A stretch of 64,000 nucleotides of DNA from the NCBI GenBank assembly GCA_965224065.1, contig CBDCYF010000005.1:558001-622000 (forward strand), given 5' to 3'. This DNA comes from JAOTZA01 sp965224065 (GTDB lineage Bacteria; Acidobacteriota; Thermoanaerobaculia; Multivoradales; JAHEKO01). The notes below the pieces were generated by a model that saw only the letters and a list, made by a program, of their open reading frames with translations, made no database searches and was not told the origin of the DNA. Of the stretch, positions 49,457-61,093 are shown piece by piece. The stretch's first letter is position 1, and each line of letters begins with the position of its first letter. The translations under genes and the position numbers were made by a program.

Positions 49457-51124
49457 CTAGCTCCGCATGGGAATGCGAATCCGATGCCGGTCAGCCCATT
49501 CACCGGCGCGTCCATAGCCGGCGTCGACATGCCGGGCGACCCCCAGACCCGGATCGCCGGTGAGCACTCTCTCAAGCCGCCGAGCGGCCCGTTCGCTGCC
49601 GTCGCAGACGATCACCATCCCGGCGTGCAGCGAGTAGCCGATACCGACCCCCCCGCCGTGGTGGACCGAGACCCAGGTGGCGCCGTTGACGGCGTTGAGT
49701 AGTGCGTTGAGGATCGGCCAGTCACCGATAGCGTCGGATCCATCCCGCATCCCCTCGGTCTCACGGTTGGGTGACGCCACCGAGCCGCAATCCAGGTGAT
49801 CGCGGCCGATGACGATCGGCGCCTTGACCCGCCCCGACGCCACCAGCTCGTTGAACGCCAGACCCGCCTTGGCGCGCTCCCCGTACCCCAGCCAGCAGAT
49901 GCGGGCCGGCAGACCTTGAAAGGCGACGCGCTCGCGCGCCATCGGAATCCAGCGATTGAGCGCTCGATCCTCTGGGAACAGCTCCAGGATGACCTCGTCG
50001 GTGGCTGCGAGATCCTCCTCGTCGCCCGAAAGGACCGCCCAGCGAAACGGACCCTTGCCTTCGCAAAACAGAGGCCGGATAAACAGCGGCACAAACCCCT
50101 CGAAGTCAAAGGCGTTCTCCACCCCAGCTTCGAGGGCCTGTCCGCGCAGGTTGTTGCCGTAGTCGAAGGTCACCGCGCCGCGACTCTGGAGAGCGAGCAT
50201 CGCGCGGACGTGATCCGCCATCGAGGCCACCGATCTCGACACATATTGGTCGGAATCGCTGCCACGGAGCGCCAAGGCGTCGGCATAGGGAATCCCGTGG
50301 GGTACATATCCGTTCAGGGCGTCGTGGGCCGAGGTCTGATCGGTGAGCACATCCGGTGTGACCCCGGCCTCGAGCAGATGTTCGAGCAGGTCGACGGCGT
50401 TGGCCTCGACCGCGATCGACACCGCGCGCCGCGCTTCGCGCGCCTCCAACGCCTCGGCGACCGCGGCGGGAAGATCGTTGGCCAACCGATCGAGATAGCG
50501 GGTCTTCAGCCGCCGCTCGATGCGATGGCGGTCCACTTCCGCCACCAGCGCCACGCCGTCGTTCATGGTGACCGCCAGGGGCTGCGCGCCCCCCATCCCC
50601 CCCAGCCCGGCGGTGACGGTGAGCCGGCCCGCCAGCGATCCGCCGAAATGCTGACGGGCACATTCGGCGAGCGTTTCATACGTTCCTTGCAGGATGCCCT
50701 GGGTGCCGATATAGATCCAGGAGCCCGCGGTCATCTGACCGTACATGGTCAGGCCGGCGGCCTCCAGACGGCGAAACTCGTCGGCGGTGGCCCAGTGCGG
50801 TACCAGCAGCGAGTTGGCGATCAGCACCCGAGGCGCGTCCTGGTGACTGGGAAAGATCGCCACCGGCTTGCCCGACTGAACGAGCAGGGTCTCGTCGTTC
50901 TCCAGGCGCCGCAGCGACTCGACGATAGCGTCGAAACACTCCCAGTTGCGCGCCGCCTTGCCGGAGCCTCCATAGACGATGAGCTGCTCGGGCAGTTCGG
51001 CAACCTCCGGATCGAGGTTGTTCATCAACATGCGCAGCGCCGCCTCCTGCTGCCACCCCTTGCAGGAGAGCTCGGTGCCGCGCGGCGCGCGCAGGACCCT
51101 CGAATTGGCCGTGGAGATGGTCAC
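49457..51124 (-). CDS. hutU: Urocanate hydratase
   Basis: 555 residues, full length. Signatures include 'GTELSCKGWQQEAALRMLMNNLDPEV', 'QMTAGSWIYIGTQGILQGTYE', 'TAGLGGMGGAQPLAVTMNDG', 'QTSAHDALNGYVP' and 'GLPARICWLGYGERAKAG'. It adds water to urocanate to form imidazolone propionate, the second step of histidine breakdown, using NAD as an electrophile. It lies 18 bases after hutH. hutI and the formiminoglutamate enzymes are not in this window. Confidence 0.97.
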   Translation of the reverse strand: MTISTANSRVLRAPRGTELSCKGWQQEAALRMLMNNLDPEVAELPEQLIVYGGSGKAARNWECFDAIVESLRRLENDETLLVQSGKPVAIFPSHQDAPRVLIANSLLVPHWATADEFRRLEAAGLTMYGQMTAGSWIYIGTQGILQGTYETLAECARQHFGGSLAGRLTVTAGLGGMGGAQPLAVTMNDGVALVAEVDRHRIERRLKTRYLDRLANDLPAAVAEALEAREARRAVSIAVEANAVDLLEHLLEAGVTPDVLTDQTSAHDALNGYVPHGIPYADALALRGSDSDQYVSRSVASMADHVRAMLALQSRGAVTFDYGNNLRGQALEAGVENAFDFEGFVPLFIRPLFCEGKGPFRWAVLSGDEEDLAATDEVILELFPEDRALNRWIPMARERVAFQGLPARICWLGYGERAKAGLAFNELVASGRVKAPIVIGRDHLDCGSVASPNRETEGMRDGSDAIGDWPILNALLNAVNGATWVSVHHGGGVGIGYSLHAGMVIVCDGSERAARRLERVLTGDPGLGVARHVDAGYGRAGEWADRHRIRIPMRS

Positions 51125-51142
51125 AAGCCGATTCTAAGCAGG

Positions 51143-52654
51143 CTAGGCCAGACCGTCCACAAATGGCTCCGCTTCGTGCCGAAGGAACTCGTAGGCATCG
51201 TCCAGATCGCGCGCCATCTCATGGCTCTCGTCCCACCGCGGGACCTTCTCGCGAAGCGCTTCGACGACCGCCTCGAGCCGCTTACTCGATCGCAACGGCC
51301 GGTGGAACTCGATGGCCTGCACCGCGCACAGCAGCTCGATGGCCAAAACGCGGCGAACGTTGCGCACCACCCGGCCGAGCTTCAACGCGGCCGTCATCCC
51401 CATCGAGACATGGTCTTCCTTCTCGGCGGAGGTCGGGATCGAGTCGACGCTAGCCGGATGCGCCAGGCCCTTGTTTTCGCTCGCCAGAGCCGCGGCCGTG
51501 ACCTGCGCCATCATAAACCCCGACTTGAGACCGGAGTCCTCGATCAGAAACGCCGGCAACCGGGAAAAGTCCGGATCAGTCAACTTGGCGACTCGCCGCT
51601 CGCTGATGCCCCCCAGCTCGGAAAGGGCGATTGCCAGCAGATCCGCCGCCATGGCCATGGGCTCGCCGTGAAAGTTGCCGCCGGTGACGACCTGGCCGGT
51701 ATCGGCAAAGACCAGAGGATTGTCGGTGACCGAGTTCATCTCGATCGCCAGACGGCGCTCGATGTCGGATGCCGCGTCGCGAACCGCTCCGTGCACCTCG
51801 GGCATACACCGCAGGCTGTACGGGTCCTGCACCCGCCGATCGCCGGTGCGGTGCGATTCGCGGATCTCCGACCCCTGCAACAGATCCCAGAGGTTGGCGG
51901 CGCTGGCGATCTGCCCGGGGTGTGGCCGCAGCCGGTGCAGACGGGAGTCAAAAGGCTCGTCGCTCCCGCGATAGGCGTCGGTCGACAGCGCGCCCACCAA
52001 ATCCGCCTGCCGGATCAGAACACGAGTCTCGAGGGCCGCGACCCCGAGCAACGACGTCATCGCCTGCGTGCCGTTGACCAGCGCCAGCCCTTCCTTGGAT
52101 CCCAGGACAAGGGGCTCGAGCTCCAGGTCGCTCAGGGCTCGACGCGCCTCGACGACACGACCGCCTCGCCTCACCCGACCCCGGCCGATCAGCGGCAGCG
52201 CCAGATGGGCGAGCGGGGCCAGATCGCCGCTCGCGCCCACCGACCCCCGACTCGGAACCAGGGGCAGGACGTCCTGGTTGAGCAGTTCCAGAAGCCGGTC
52301 GATGACGACCGGCCGAACGCCCGAGAACCCACGCGCCAGGGTGTTGGCTCGCAAAACCAGCATCCCACGGACGACCGTGTCCGCGAGCGGCCGGCCGAAG
52401 CCGGCGGCATGGCTCAGCAAGAGGCGGAGCTGCAACTCTTCGAGCTGGTCGGAGGGGATCCGTTGGTTCGAAAGCCGGCCAAAGCCGGTGTTGACGCCGT
52501 AGACCGGCTCTTCACGCCGAACCACTTCCTCGATCGCCTGCCGGCCCAGCTCCACCTGGCGACGCGCCTCGGCCGCGAGCTCACACTTGGCGCCCCCGGC
52601 GACTACCCGGCCGAACACCTCGAGGCTCAGGTCTTTTCCGGTGAGTCGGATCAT
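51143..52654 (-). CDS. hutH: Histidine ammonia-lyase
   Basis: 503 residues. The tripeptide A141-S142-G143 in 'GSVGASGDLAPLAHL' forms the MIO electrophile. 'VYGVNTGFGRLSNQRI', 'YSLRCMPEVHGAV', 'EMNSVTDNPLVF' and 'PTSAEKEDHVSMG' are further family signatures. It deaminates histidine to urocanate, the first step of histidine catabolism. It heads a minus-strand operon with hutU, the NtrY-like kinase, the OPT transporter and glutaminyl cyclase. Confidence 0.97.
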   Translation of the reverse strand: MIRLTGKDLSLEVFGRVVAGGAKCELAAEARRQVELGRQAIEEVVRREEPVYGVNTGFGRLSNQRIPSDQLEELQLRLLLSHAAGFGRPLADTVVRGMLVLRANTLARGFSGVRPVVIDRLLELLNQDVLPLVPSRGSVGASGDLAPLAHLALPLIGRGRVRRGGRVVEARRALSDLELEPLVLGSKEGLALVNGTQAMTSLLGVAALETRVLIRQADLVGALSTDAYRGSDEPFDSRLHRLRPHPGQIASAANLWDLLQGSEIRESHRTGDRRVQDPYSLRCMPEVHGAVRDAASDIERRLAIEMNSVTDNPLVFADTGQVVTGGNFHGEPMAMAADLLAIALSELGGISERRVAKLTDPDFSRLPAFLIEDSGLKSGFMMAQVTAAALASENKGLAHPASVDSIPTSAEKEDHVSMGMTAALKLGRVVRNVRRVLAIELLCAVQAIEFHRPLRSSKRLEAVVEALREKVPRWDESHEMARDLDDAYEFLRHEAEPFVDGLA

Positions 52655-52739
52655 CGCGCTACGTCACCAGGCCGGCCGCCCGCCGCGGCCCGGGACCGAA
52701 GTCACCATGGCCGGGCGTGCCCTTATTGTTCCGAGCCGG

Positions 52740-53345
52740 CTAGAATTCCACCCGCGGCACCGTCTCGGCACCTTCCTGGGCCGCAAAGTAGCTCTTCTCG
52801 GAAAAAGGCCAGCCCAGCCACCGGATAAACCAGGCCGCCGGCACTCGTTTGATCCGGGTGTTGAAGCCCTGCGCGGCCTGGTTGTAGCGGTTGCGCTCCA
52901 CCGAGATTCGGTTCTCGGTGCCTTCGAGCTGGACTTGCAAGTCCCGGTAGGCTTCCACCGCCTTGAGCTCGGGATAGCGCTCGACCACCACCAACAGCCG
53001 CGACAGCGCGGACGAAAGGCCGTCTTGTGCCGCCTGGAAGCGGGCAAAGGCCGCGGGATCGTTGAGCAGCTCGGGGGTCGCTTCGATGCCGACGTTGGTG
53101 GCCTGGGCTCGCGCCTCGACAACCTCCTTGAGCGTCTCGCGTTCGAAGTCGGAGGCGCCCTCGACGGTTGCCACCAGGTTCGGAATCAGATCGGCACGCC
53201 GTTGATAGGCGGTCTCGACATTGGCCCACGCCTTGCCGACTTCTTCCTCCGCGCTCACCAGGCCGTTGTAGAGACCCAGCCCGTAGAGCACCGCGACGCC
53301 GATGACGAGAGCGACGACGGCCAGACATCCGATAGTGGTTTTCAT
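52740..53345 (-). CDS. LemA-family membrane protein
   Basis: 201 residues. One N-terminal helix (GCLAVVALVIGVAVLYGLGLYN) is followed by the LemA helical domain: 'VEKAWANVETAYQRRADLIPNLVATV' (here 'VGKAWANVETAY'), 'SRLLVVVERYPELKA', 'QVQLEGTENRISVERNRYNQAAQGFNTRIKRVP'. LemA proteins are found in most diderms and their role is not settled. It lies between hutH and the sulfatase gene, on the same strand, with gaps of 85 and 69 bases. Confidence 0.92.
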   Translation of the reverse strand: MKTTIGCLAVVALVIGVAVLYGLGLYNGLVSAEEEVGKAWANVETAYQRRADLIPNLVATVEGASDFERETLKEVVEARAQATNVGIEATPELLNDPAAFARFQAAQDGLSSALSRLLVVVERYPELKAVEAYRDLQVQLEGTENRISVERNRYNQAAQGFNTRIKRVPAAWFIRWLGWPFSEKSYFAAQEGAETVPRVEF

Positions 53346-53414
53346 TCGACGGTCCTCCCTCGCCGGGCATTGTACAAGGCATGGTCGAGTGCGCCCACGA
53401 GGCCAATACGGTCC

Positions 53415-55688
53415 TTAGTCCAAATATCCCAGCGCCCGCAGGCGATCGCGCGCCACCTCGTCGAGCTCGGCCTCTTCCCCACCGACCTCGGCACGCACTC
53501 CGCCGTCGATCCAGCCTCGCAGACGCGCGCGCAGCCAGGCGAGCTCCAGGTCGGCCGAACCGGCGAGGTTGACCGTTTCTTCCGGGTCGGCTTTGCGGTC
53601 GAAAACGTACTCCGGGTCTCGGGTCCGGCCCCCACCGCCCCCCATCCCCCACCCCGCGCCGGTCCGGGGCGCCCAGATCACCTTCCAGCGGTCCGTCCAC
53701 GCGGCAAAAATTCCTCCGGGAACCGAAGAGGACGAGGCAAACCGGACCGCGGGCTCGGGCCCGGGGTCCTCTGCGCCCGCGAGTTGACGCCAGAATCCCA
53801 GCCGGTGCCGCGATGCGTCGGCGTCTACCAAGGCCCTGAGCCCGTCGTGGACATCCAACGTACCGCTCGGGGCGAGGATCTCGACCGGGGAGATCATCCC
53901 GGGCCAGAAAAGGAGGAGCGGGATGTGGAGTAGCTCCTCGTAGAGCGTGTACCCATGGAGCACGCCGCCGTGGTCGAAGAGCTCTTCGCCGTGATCGGAC
54001 GTCACGACGAGAAACACATCCTCGGGGGAAGCCATCCGGTGCAACTGTTCCAGGAACCGGTCGATCTCGCGGTCGTTGTAGAAAACCGAAGCGGCGTAGA
54101 GCCGCTGCAGGCGGCGCCGGTCCTCCGCCGTGGGCACCCGGCGTCCGAGGGAGATGTCGCGCAACGTCCGACCGCCTCCGTCGATCTCGGAGTCGATGCC
54201 GCGGGTGAACTCACGCGCCAGCTCCGGGGGCGGATCGTAGGGAGTGTGGGGATGGACGGTATGGAGATAGAGAAACGCCCGCTCCCCTTCTCCCAGGCTC
54301 GCGAGCCAATCGAGCGAGGTCCGGTGAATCTGCTCGGCGTTGTCGCTGTAAGGCCGGCTCGAGTAGCCGCGCCCGACGAGCACCGATTCCTCCGCGTACT
54401 CGAACCCGCGGTCGGTACCGAAGTTGGCCGAGGCGTTGCCGTTGCCGGAGAAGATCGCCGTCCGGTAGCCGGCATCGCGAAACGCCTCGGCCAGCGTGGG
54501 GGGGCCGTCGGCGGTCAGCTTCCACCCTCCCCGCAGAAAAAACTCCCGACCGGTGAAGAGGGTCTTGGTCGACGGCAGCGTGTTGGGCGCCGCGCTCGTG
54601 TGCTGCAGGAAAGTCGCTCCGGAGGCCGCCAGCCGGTCGAGCGTCGGTGTGAGCCCCGCCTCGCCTCCCATATGGGTCACATGGTCCGCCCGCATGGCGT
54701 CCAGCACATAGAGAATCACCAACCGCGGGGGGCTCGGCGGGGGGGACACGGGCTGTGCCGGTCGGCGAGGGCTCGGGCCCGCAGGTGCCGTCCACCGCAG
54801 TTTGTGCCAGGTCGCCGGCGGTCCTTCACCCCGGGCTTCGAGGCTGATCCGCAGCCAGCGGCCCTCTGTTTCGGGGCTCACTGTTTCGGAAAGTCGCTCT
54901 GCCGGCTCCCTCCCGAGATCCAGATCGAGCCGGCGCCGGCCCCGAAGCCGGGAGAGAAGACCCGGCGACCATGCAAAAAGGACGTGTTCCTCGCCATCCT
55001 CGGCTTCGACCAGAACGCGAAAACTCTGCCCGTCGGCCGGCCGGTCCGGCGGCTCGAAGTCCACGCGCAGACGACTCCCCGAGGGAAACCGGCCGACGCT
55101 CTCGATTCGCGACCATCCGGTCTGGCGACAGGTCGAACCGTCGCACTCCACTTCACCAGCCGGCAGGGTCGGCTCGACGGCGACGTCGCGGACCGTGTAG
55201 CGCGCGGTCTCGCCGATTTTGAGGTCCACGATCCGGCGGCCCGGCTTTGCTGCCTCTGGCACTTCGATGACCAGCCGGTCGGTCAGCGGAACGCTCACCC
55301 GGTGGGTGCCGTCCGAGAGCTCGGCTCTCAGATCCCCCCCGCCGGTGGGCACGGCACCGTTCAACACCAATCGTCGCGGCCGCAGCTCGAGCTCGACAAA
55401 TTCGAGTCTCGCCGTCGAGGTCGCCTCCAGCCAGACCGTGCCGTCCTCGCGGCGGACCGGATACCAACCCCGGACGTACCGATTCGGCCCGGCGTCGGGG
55501 GGATGGGGCAAGACACGCGACTCGACCAAGACGGCGGGCGGCCGAGTGTCGTCGAAAAGCATCGACCCGGCGCCTTCGGGCTCGGGGGCTCGACATCCAG
55601 CGATCGCCGACATCGCCGATACCGCCAATATCGCCAGAAGGCTGCTCACGGTGCGGCCTAGCTCGAAGGGTGTCAGCTGGGTTCCCAC
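53415..55688 (-). CDS. Sulfatase-superfamily lipoprotein
   Basis: 757 residues from a GTG at 55688. A lipoprotein signal ends 'AIAGC' (C32). Residues ~55-300 are beta-rich and of unknown fold. The alkaline-phosphatase/sulfatase domain starts at about 322: metal ligands near D330 (VLDAMRADH), nucleophile region 'APNTLPSTKTLFTG' (370-380), and 'VVTSDHGEELFDHGG'. The nucleophile motif has T-L-P-S rather than C/S-x-P-x-R, as in sulfatase relatives that act as phosphotransferases or hydrolases on other esters. The substrate is unknown, so calling it a true sulfatase would overstate the evidence. Confidence 0.85.
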   Translation of the reverse strand: MGTQLTPFELGRTVSSLLAILAVSAMSAIAGCRAPEPEGAGSMLFDDTRPPAVLVESRVLPHPPDAGPNRYVRGWYPVRREDGTVWLEATSTARLEFVELELRPRRLVLNGAVPTGGGDLRAELSDGTHRVSVPLTDRLVIEVPEAAKPGRRIVDLKIGETARYTVRDVAVEPTLPAGEVECDGSTCRQTGWSRIESVGRFPSGSRLRVDFEPPDRPADGQSFRVLVEAEDGEEHVLFAWSPGLLSRLRGRRRLDLDLGREPAERLSETVSPETEGRWLRISLEARGEGPPATWHKLRWTAPAGPSPRRPAQPVSPPPSPPRLVILYVLDAMRADHVTHMGGEAGLTPTLDRLAASGATFLQHTSAAPNTLPSTKTLFTGREFFLRGGWKLTADGPPTLAEAFRDAGYRTAIFSGNGNASANFGTDRGFEYAEESVLVGRGYSSRPYSDNAEQIHRTSLDWLASLGEGERAFLYLHTVHPHTPYDPPPELAREFTRGIDSEIDGGGRTLRDISLGRRVPTAEDRRRLQRLYAASVFYNDREIDRFLEQLHRMASPEDVFLVVTSDHGEELFDHGGVLHGYTLYEELLHIPLLLFWPGMISPVEILAPSGTLDVHDGLRALVDADASRHRLGFWRQLAGAEDPGPEPAVRFASSSSVPGGIFAAWTDRWKVIWAPRTGAGWGMGGGGGRTRDPEYVFDRKADPEETVNLAGSADLELAWLRARLRGWIDGGVRAEVGGEEAELDEVARDRLRALGYLD

Positions 55689-55737
55689 GTGGAAAACATC
55701 CTAGCCCGATCTTCTTGGCCGGGCCTACCGAGGCCTC

Positions 55738-57258
55738 CTAGACGAGCCGTTTTCGGTCCAGCCCACGATATTGAATCGCCTCCGCCACATGAGCCGCTCC
55801 GATGGCTTCGGCGCCGGCCAGGTCGGCGATCGTGCGCGCCACCTTGAGAACCCTCTTGAAGCCACGGGCCGAAAGCCCCAGACGCTCGTAGGCCTGGCGC
55901 AACAGCCGCGCCCCGGCCTTGTCGAGCGCGCAGAACCGGTCCACCTCGTCGCTCCGCATGTCGGCGTTGGCGTGGACGGGACGGCCCCGGAACCGCTCGC
56001 TCTGATGCTTCCGGGCTTTCGCCACGCGGCCGGCCACCACGGCGGTCGGCTCACCCGGCGGCGCCGTGAGCTCTTCCAGGCTGATCGCCGGCAATTCGAC
56101 TTGGAGATCGATCCGATCCAGCAAGGGGCCCGAGATCCGGCCGCGGTAGTTTTCTACCTGAAGCGGCGTACAGGTGCACTCGTTTCGTGGATCCCCGAGA
56201 TACCCGCAGCGACACGGGTTGCACGCCGCCACCAGCGAGAAACGCGCCGGATAAGTCAGCCGCGCTCGCGTACGGACGACCGTGACACGGCCGTCTTCGA
56301 GCGGTTGACGCAGGGCCTCGAGTGCGTCGCGCCGAAACTCGGGCAGCTCATCCAGGAACAGCACGCCGGTGTGGGCGAGGCTCACCTCCCCGGGGCGCGG
56401 GATAGGCCCGCCCCCGATCATCGCCGCCGTCGAGATCCCGGAATGCGGGCTACGGAGCGGTCGCTCGCGCAACAGATCCGAGGGTGGCTGCTCCGAGATC
56501 AGAGAATGGATCTTGGTCAGCTCGATCGACTCGGTCAGCGTGAGGGGCGGTAGAAGACCGGGCAAGCGTCGGGCCAGCATGGTCTTGCCACCCCCCGGAG
56601 GGCCGACCAGCAGCAGATTGTGTCCGCCTGCCGCGGCGATCTCGAGACATCGCTTGGCGGTCTGTTGACCGCGCACGTCGGCCATGTCGCGGTCTACGGG
56701 TAGCGTTCGCCGCGAGAAAGCGCTTGGGCGAGCCGGATCGAGCCGGCGCACCCCCGTCAGATGCTCAATGGCGTCGGCCAGACTGGCGATCCCGATCACC
56801 TCGACCCGGCCTAGGGCCGCGGCCTCGCCCGCGTTGGCCATCGGCACCAGAAGCTCCTTGATCTCGAGGCGCCGCCCCAAATCGGCGATCGCCAGACCGC
56901 CCCGGATGGGCCGGATCCCGCCGTCGAGCCCCAGCTCTCCGCAGAACAGTCGCCGCTCCAGGCATCCGGCCGGCAGCTCCCCCAGAGCTGCCAGCAACGA
57001 CATCGCGATCGCCAGATCAAGGTGGTTGCCGGCCTTTCGCAGATCGGCCGGAGCGAGATTGACCACGATCGAGCGCGGCGGCACACGGAACCCACAGTTG
57101 CGCACCGCCGCCCGGACCCGCTGGCGGCTTTCCCGCACCGCGGTGTCGGGCAAGCCGACAATCTGCATCTGCGGCAGCCCGTTGCGGATGTCGACCTCGA
57201 CCTGAACGGGCACGGCGTCGATCCCCCACGGAGTGGCGGCTGTGGCACGAGATAGCAT
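55738..57258 (-). CDS. comM: ComM/YifB-family AAA+ ATPase (Mg-chelatase-like)
   Basis: 506 residues from the ATG at 57258 (an ATG at 57270 is also possible). The N-terminal Lon-like domain has 'GIDAVPVQVEVDIRNGLPQMQIVGLPDTAVRESRQRVRAAVRN'-type sequence; Walker A is 'GPPGGGKTMLA' and Walker B is 'VLFLDELPEF'. A C4-type zinc-binding stretch 'CNPCRCGYLGD...CTC' and the C-terminal Mg_chelatase_C region complete it. ComM is a hexameric helicase that extends branch migration during natural transformation. Its presence hints at, but does not prove, competence. Confidence 0.95.
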   Translation of the reverse strand: MLSRATAATPWGIDAVPVQVEVDIRNGLPQMQIVGLPDTAVRESRQRVRAAVRNCGFRVPPRSIVVNLAPADLRKAGNHLDLAIAMSLLAALGELPAGCLERRLFCGELGLDGGIRPIRGGLAIADLGRRLEIKELLVPMANAGEAAALGRVEVIGIASLADAIEHLTGVRRLDPARPSAFSRRTLPVDRDMADVRGQQTAKRCLEIAAAGGHNLLLVGPPGGGKTMLARRLPGLLPPLTLTESIELTKIHSLISEQPPSDLLRERPLRSPHSGISTAAMIGGGPIPRPGEVSLAHTGVLFLDELPEFRRDALEALRQPLEDGRVTVVRTRARLTYPARFSLVAACNPCRCGYLGDPRNECTCTPLQVENYRGRISGPLLDRIDLQVELPAISLEELTAPPGEPTAVVAGRVAKARKHQSERFRGRPVHANADMRSDEVDRFCALDKAGARLLRQAYERLGLSARGFKRVLKVARTIADLAGAEAIGAAHVAEAIQYRGLDRKRLV

Positions 57259-57374
57259 TTCTCCACCCATTGAGACGAAAGACCGTCCAAAAACCTGTCG
57301 ACAGGACCTATTGAGAGGATATGGGCCCCAAAAAAGCCCTGTCGCAGTTGGAGAAAAAAGATGTCGATCCTCTC

Positions 57375-57402
57375 TTGACAAGTACTTTACGGTCAGTAAA
57401 AT
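57375..57402 (+). promoter_or_regulatory. Near-consensus sigma-70 promoter for the M23 peptidase gene
   Basis: TTGACA (57375-57380) and TAAAAT (57397-57402) are separated by 16 bases. Transcription should begin near 57409. A small inverted repeat, TTTAC-GGTCA-GTAAA (57386-57400), overlaps the spacer and -10 and could be an operator. Confidence 0.8.
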
Positions 57403-57458
57403 GACGCGACCCGTCGAGCAGAAGGGGAACCCGAGCCATCCCCTTGCAAACAGAGAGG

Positions 57459-58340
57459 ATGAGCCTGAAGCAGCACACCATCATCTTTGTGCCCCATGCG
57501 CGGGCGCGGTTTCGCAAATTCCGCGTTACCAACCGCCAGCTCGGATTCCTGCTCGGAACTGTGGCTTTGCTCACGGCCGCTTCGCTCTTTACCACCTGGG
57601 CCTTTTTCACCAACTCGATCGACCGCAACGAGCTGGCCACGGTTCGCTCGGAAAACGAAGACCTGCGCCAGATCAACCAAGATTTCGAGGCCAGCATCCG
57701 CGAGCTCGAAAAACAGCTCGGCGATTTCGAGCAGCGCACGCGCAAGCTGGCGATCGTCGCGGGTCTCGACAACATCACCAGCGACCCGGGGGCCGGAATC
57801 GGCGGCGAGAGCCTCTACTCCGAGATCCAGCCACCGCAAAAACTCGAGCTGTTGCGCGACCGCGCCGAGGGGCTCGACTCGGCCCTCGCCGAGGTGGCCG
57901 GAGGGCTCGAAAACCGGGAGCATCTTGCCAATTCACGGCCGTCGATCGCGCCGGTCCGCGGGATCTTCACCAGCTCCTTTGGCTGGCGGGTCGACCCGGT
58001 CACCCGACAACGAGCCAGCCACACCGGCATCGACATCGCCACCAACCCCGGGCGGCCGGTCCAGGCGACCGCCGACGGACTGGTGATCCACGCTGGGCGG
58101 CATGGCGGCCTGGGCAACGCGGTTTTTGTCAAGCACGCGTATGACGTCGTCACGCGGTACGGCCATCTCTCCTCGATCGAGGTCACACCCGGCCAGCGGA
58201 TCAGCCGGTTCGACACCGTCGGCCGCGTAGGCAACACCGGGAAATCCACCGGGTACCACCTTCACTATGAGGTGCTGGTCGGTGGCAAGCCTGTAAATCC
58301 GCTGATTTACATGCTCGACCGCGATCGCCGCAACGGCTGA
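57459..58340 (+). CDS. Membrane-anchored M23 (LytM) peptidase
   Basis: 293 residues from the ATG at 57459; a TTG at 57444 in frame is an alternative. A short cytoplasmic segment and one helix (LGFLLGTVALLTAASLFTTWAFF) are followed by a coiled coil (SENEDLRQINQDFEASIRELEKQLGDFEQRTRK), and the C-terminal M23 domain: 'FGWRVDPVTRQRASHTGIDIA' with the H-x(3)-D ligands and 'GYHLHYEV' with H-x-H. Both active-site motifs are intact, so it should be an active peptidoglycan endopeptidase. The architecture matches periplasmic cell-wall hydrolases for growth or division. It is divergent from comM and 53 bases before secA. Confidence 0.93.
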   Translation: MSLKQHTIIFVPHARARFRKFRVTNRQLGFLLGTVALLTAASLFTTWAFFTNSIDRNELATVRSENEDLRQINQDFEASIRELEKQLGDFEQRTRKLAIVAGLDNITSDPGAGIGGESLYSEIQPPQKLELLRDRAEGLDSALAEVAGGLENREHLANSRPSIAPVRGIFTSSFGWRVDPVTRQRASHTGIDIATNPGRPVQATADGLVIHAGRHGGLGNAVFVKHAYDVVTRYGHLSSIEVTPGQRISRFDTVGRVGNTGKSTGYHLHYEVLVGGKPVNPLIYMLDRDRRNG

Positions 58341-58356
58341 TCGCAGCTTAGGCGTT

Positions 58357-58365
58357 TGCTAAACT
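58357..58365 (+). promoter_or_regulatory. Extended -10 element before secA
   Basis: TGCTAAACT fits the TGnTATAAT extended -10 pattern and would give a leader of about 22 bases for secA. No -35 is evident, so this is tentative. Read-through from the M23 gene is also possible. Confidence 0.35.
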
Positions 58366-58393
58366 GACGGCCCTGCCGGCCGTAGGTATTTCC

Positions 58394-61079
<2,686 letters not shown>

Positions 61080-61093
<14 letters not shown>

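Noticed and set aside
49796..52828. 1010-codon open frame on the plus strand across hutU and hutH
   Set aside because: It is the complement of two well-recognised enzymes and the space between them; composition alone keeps stops out of it.
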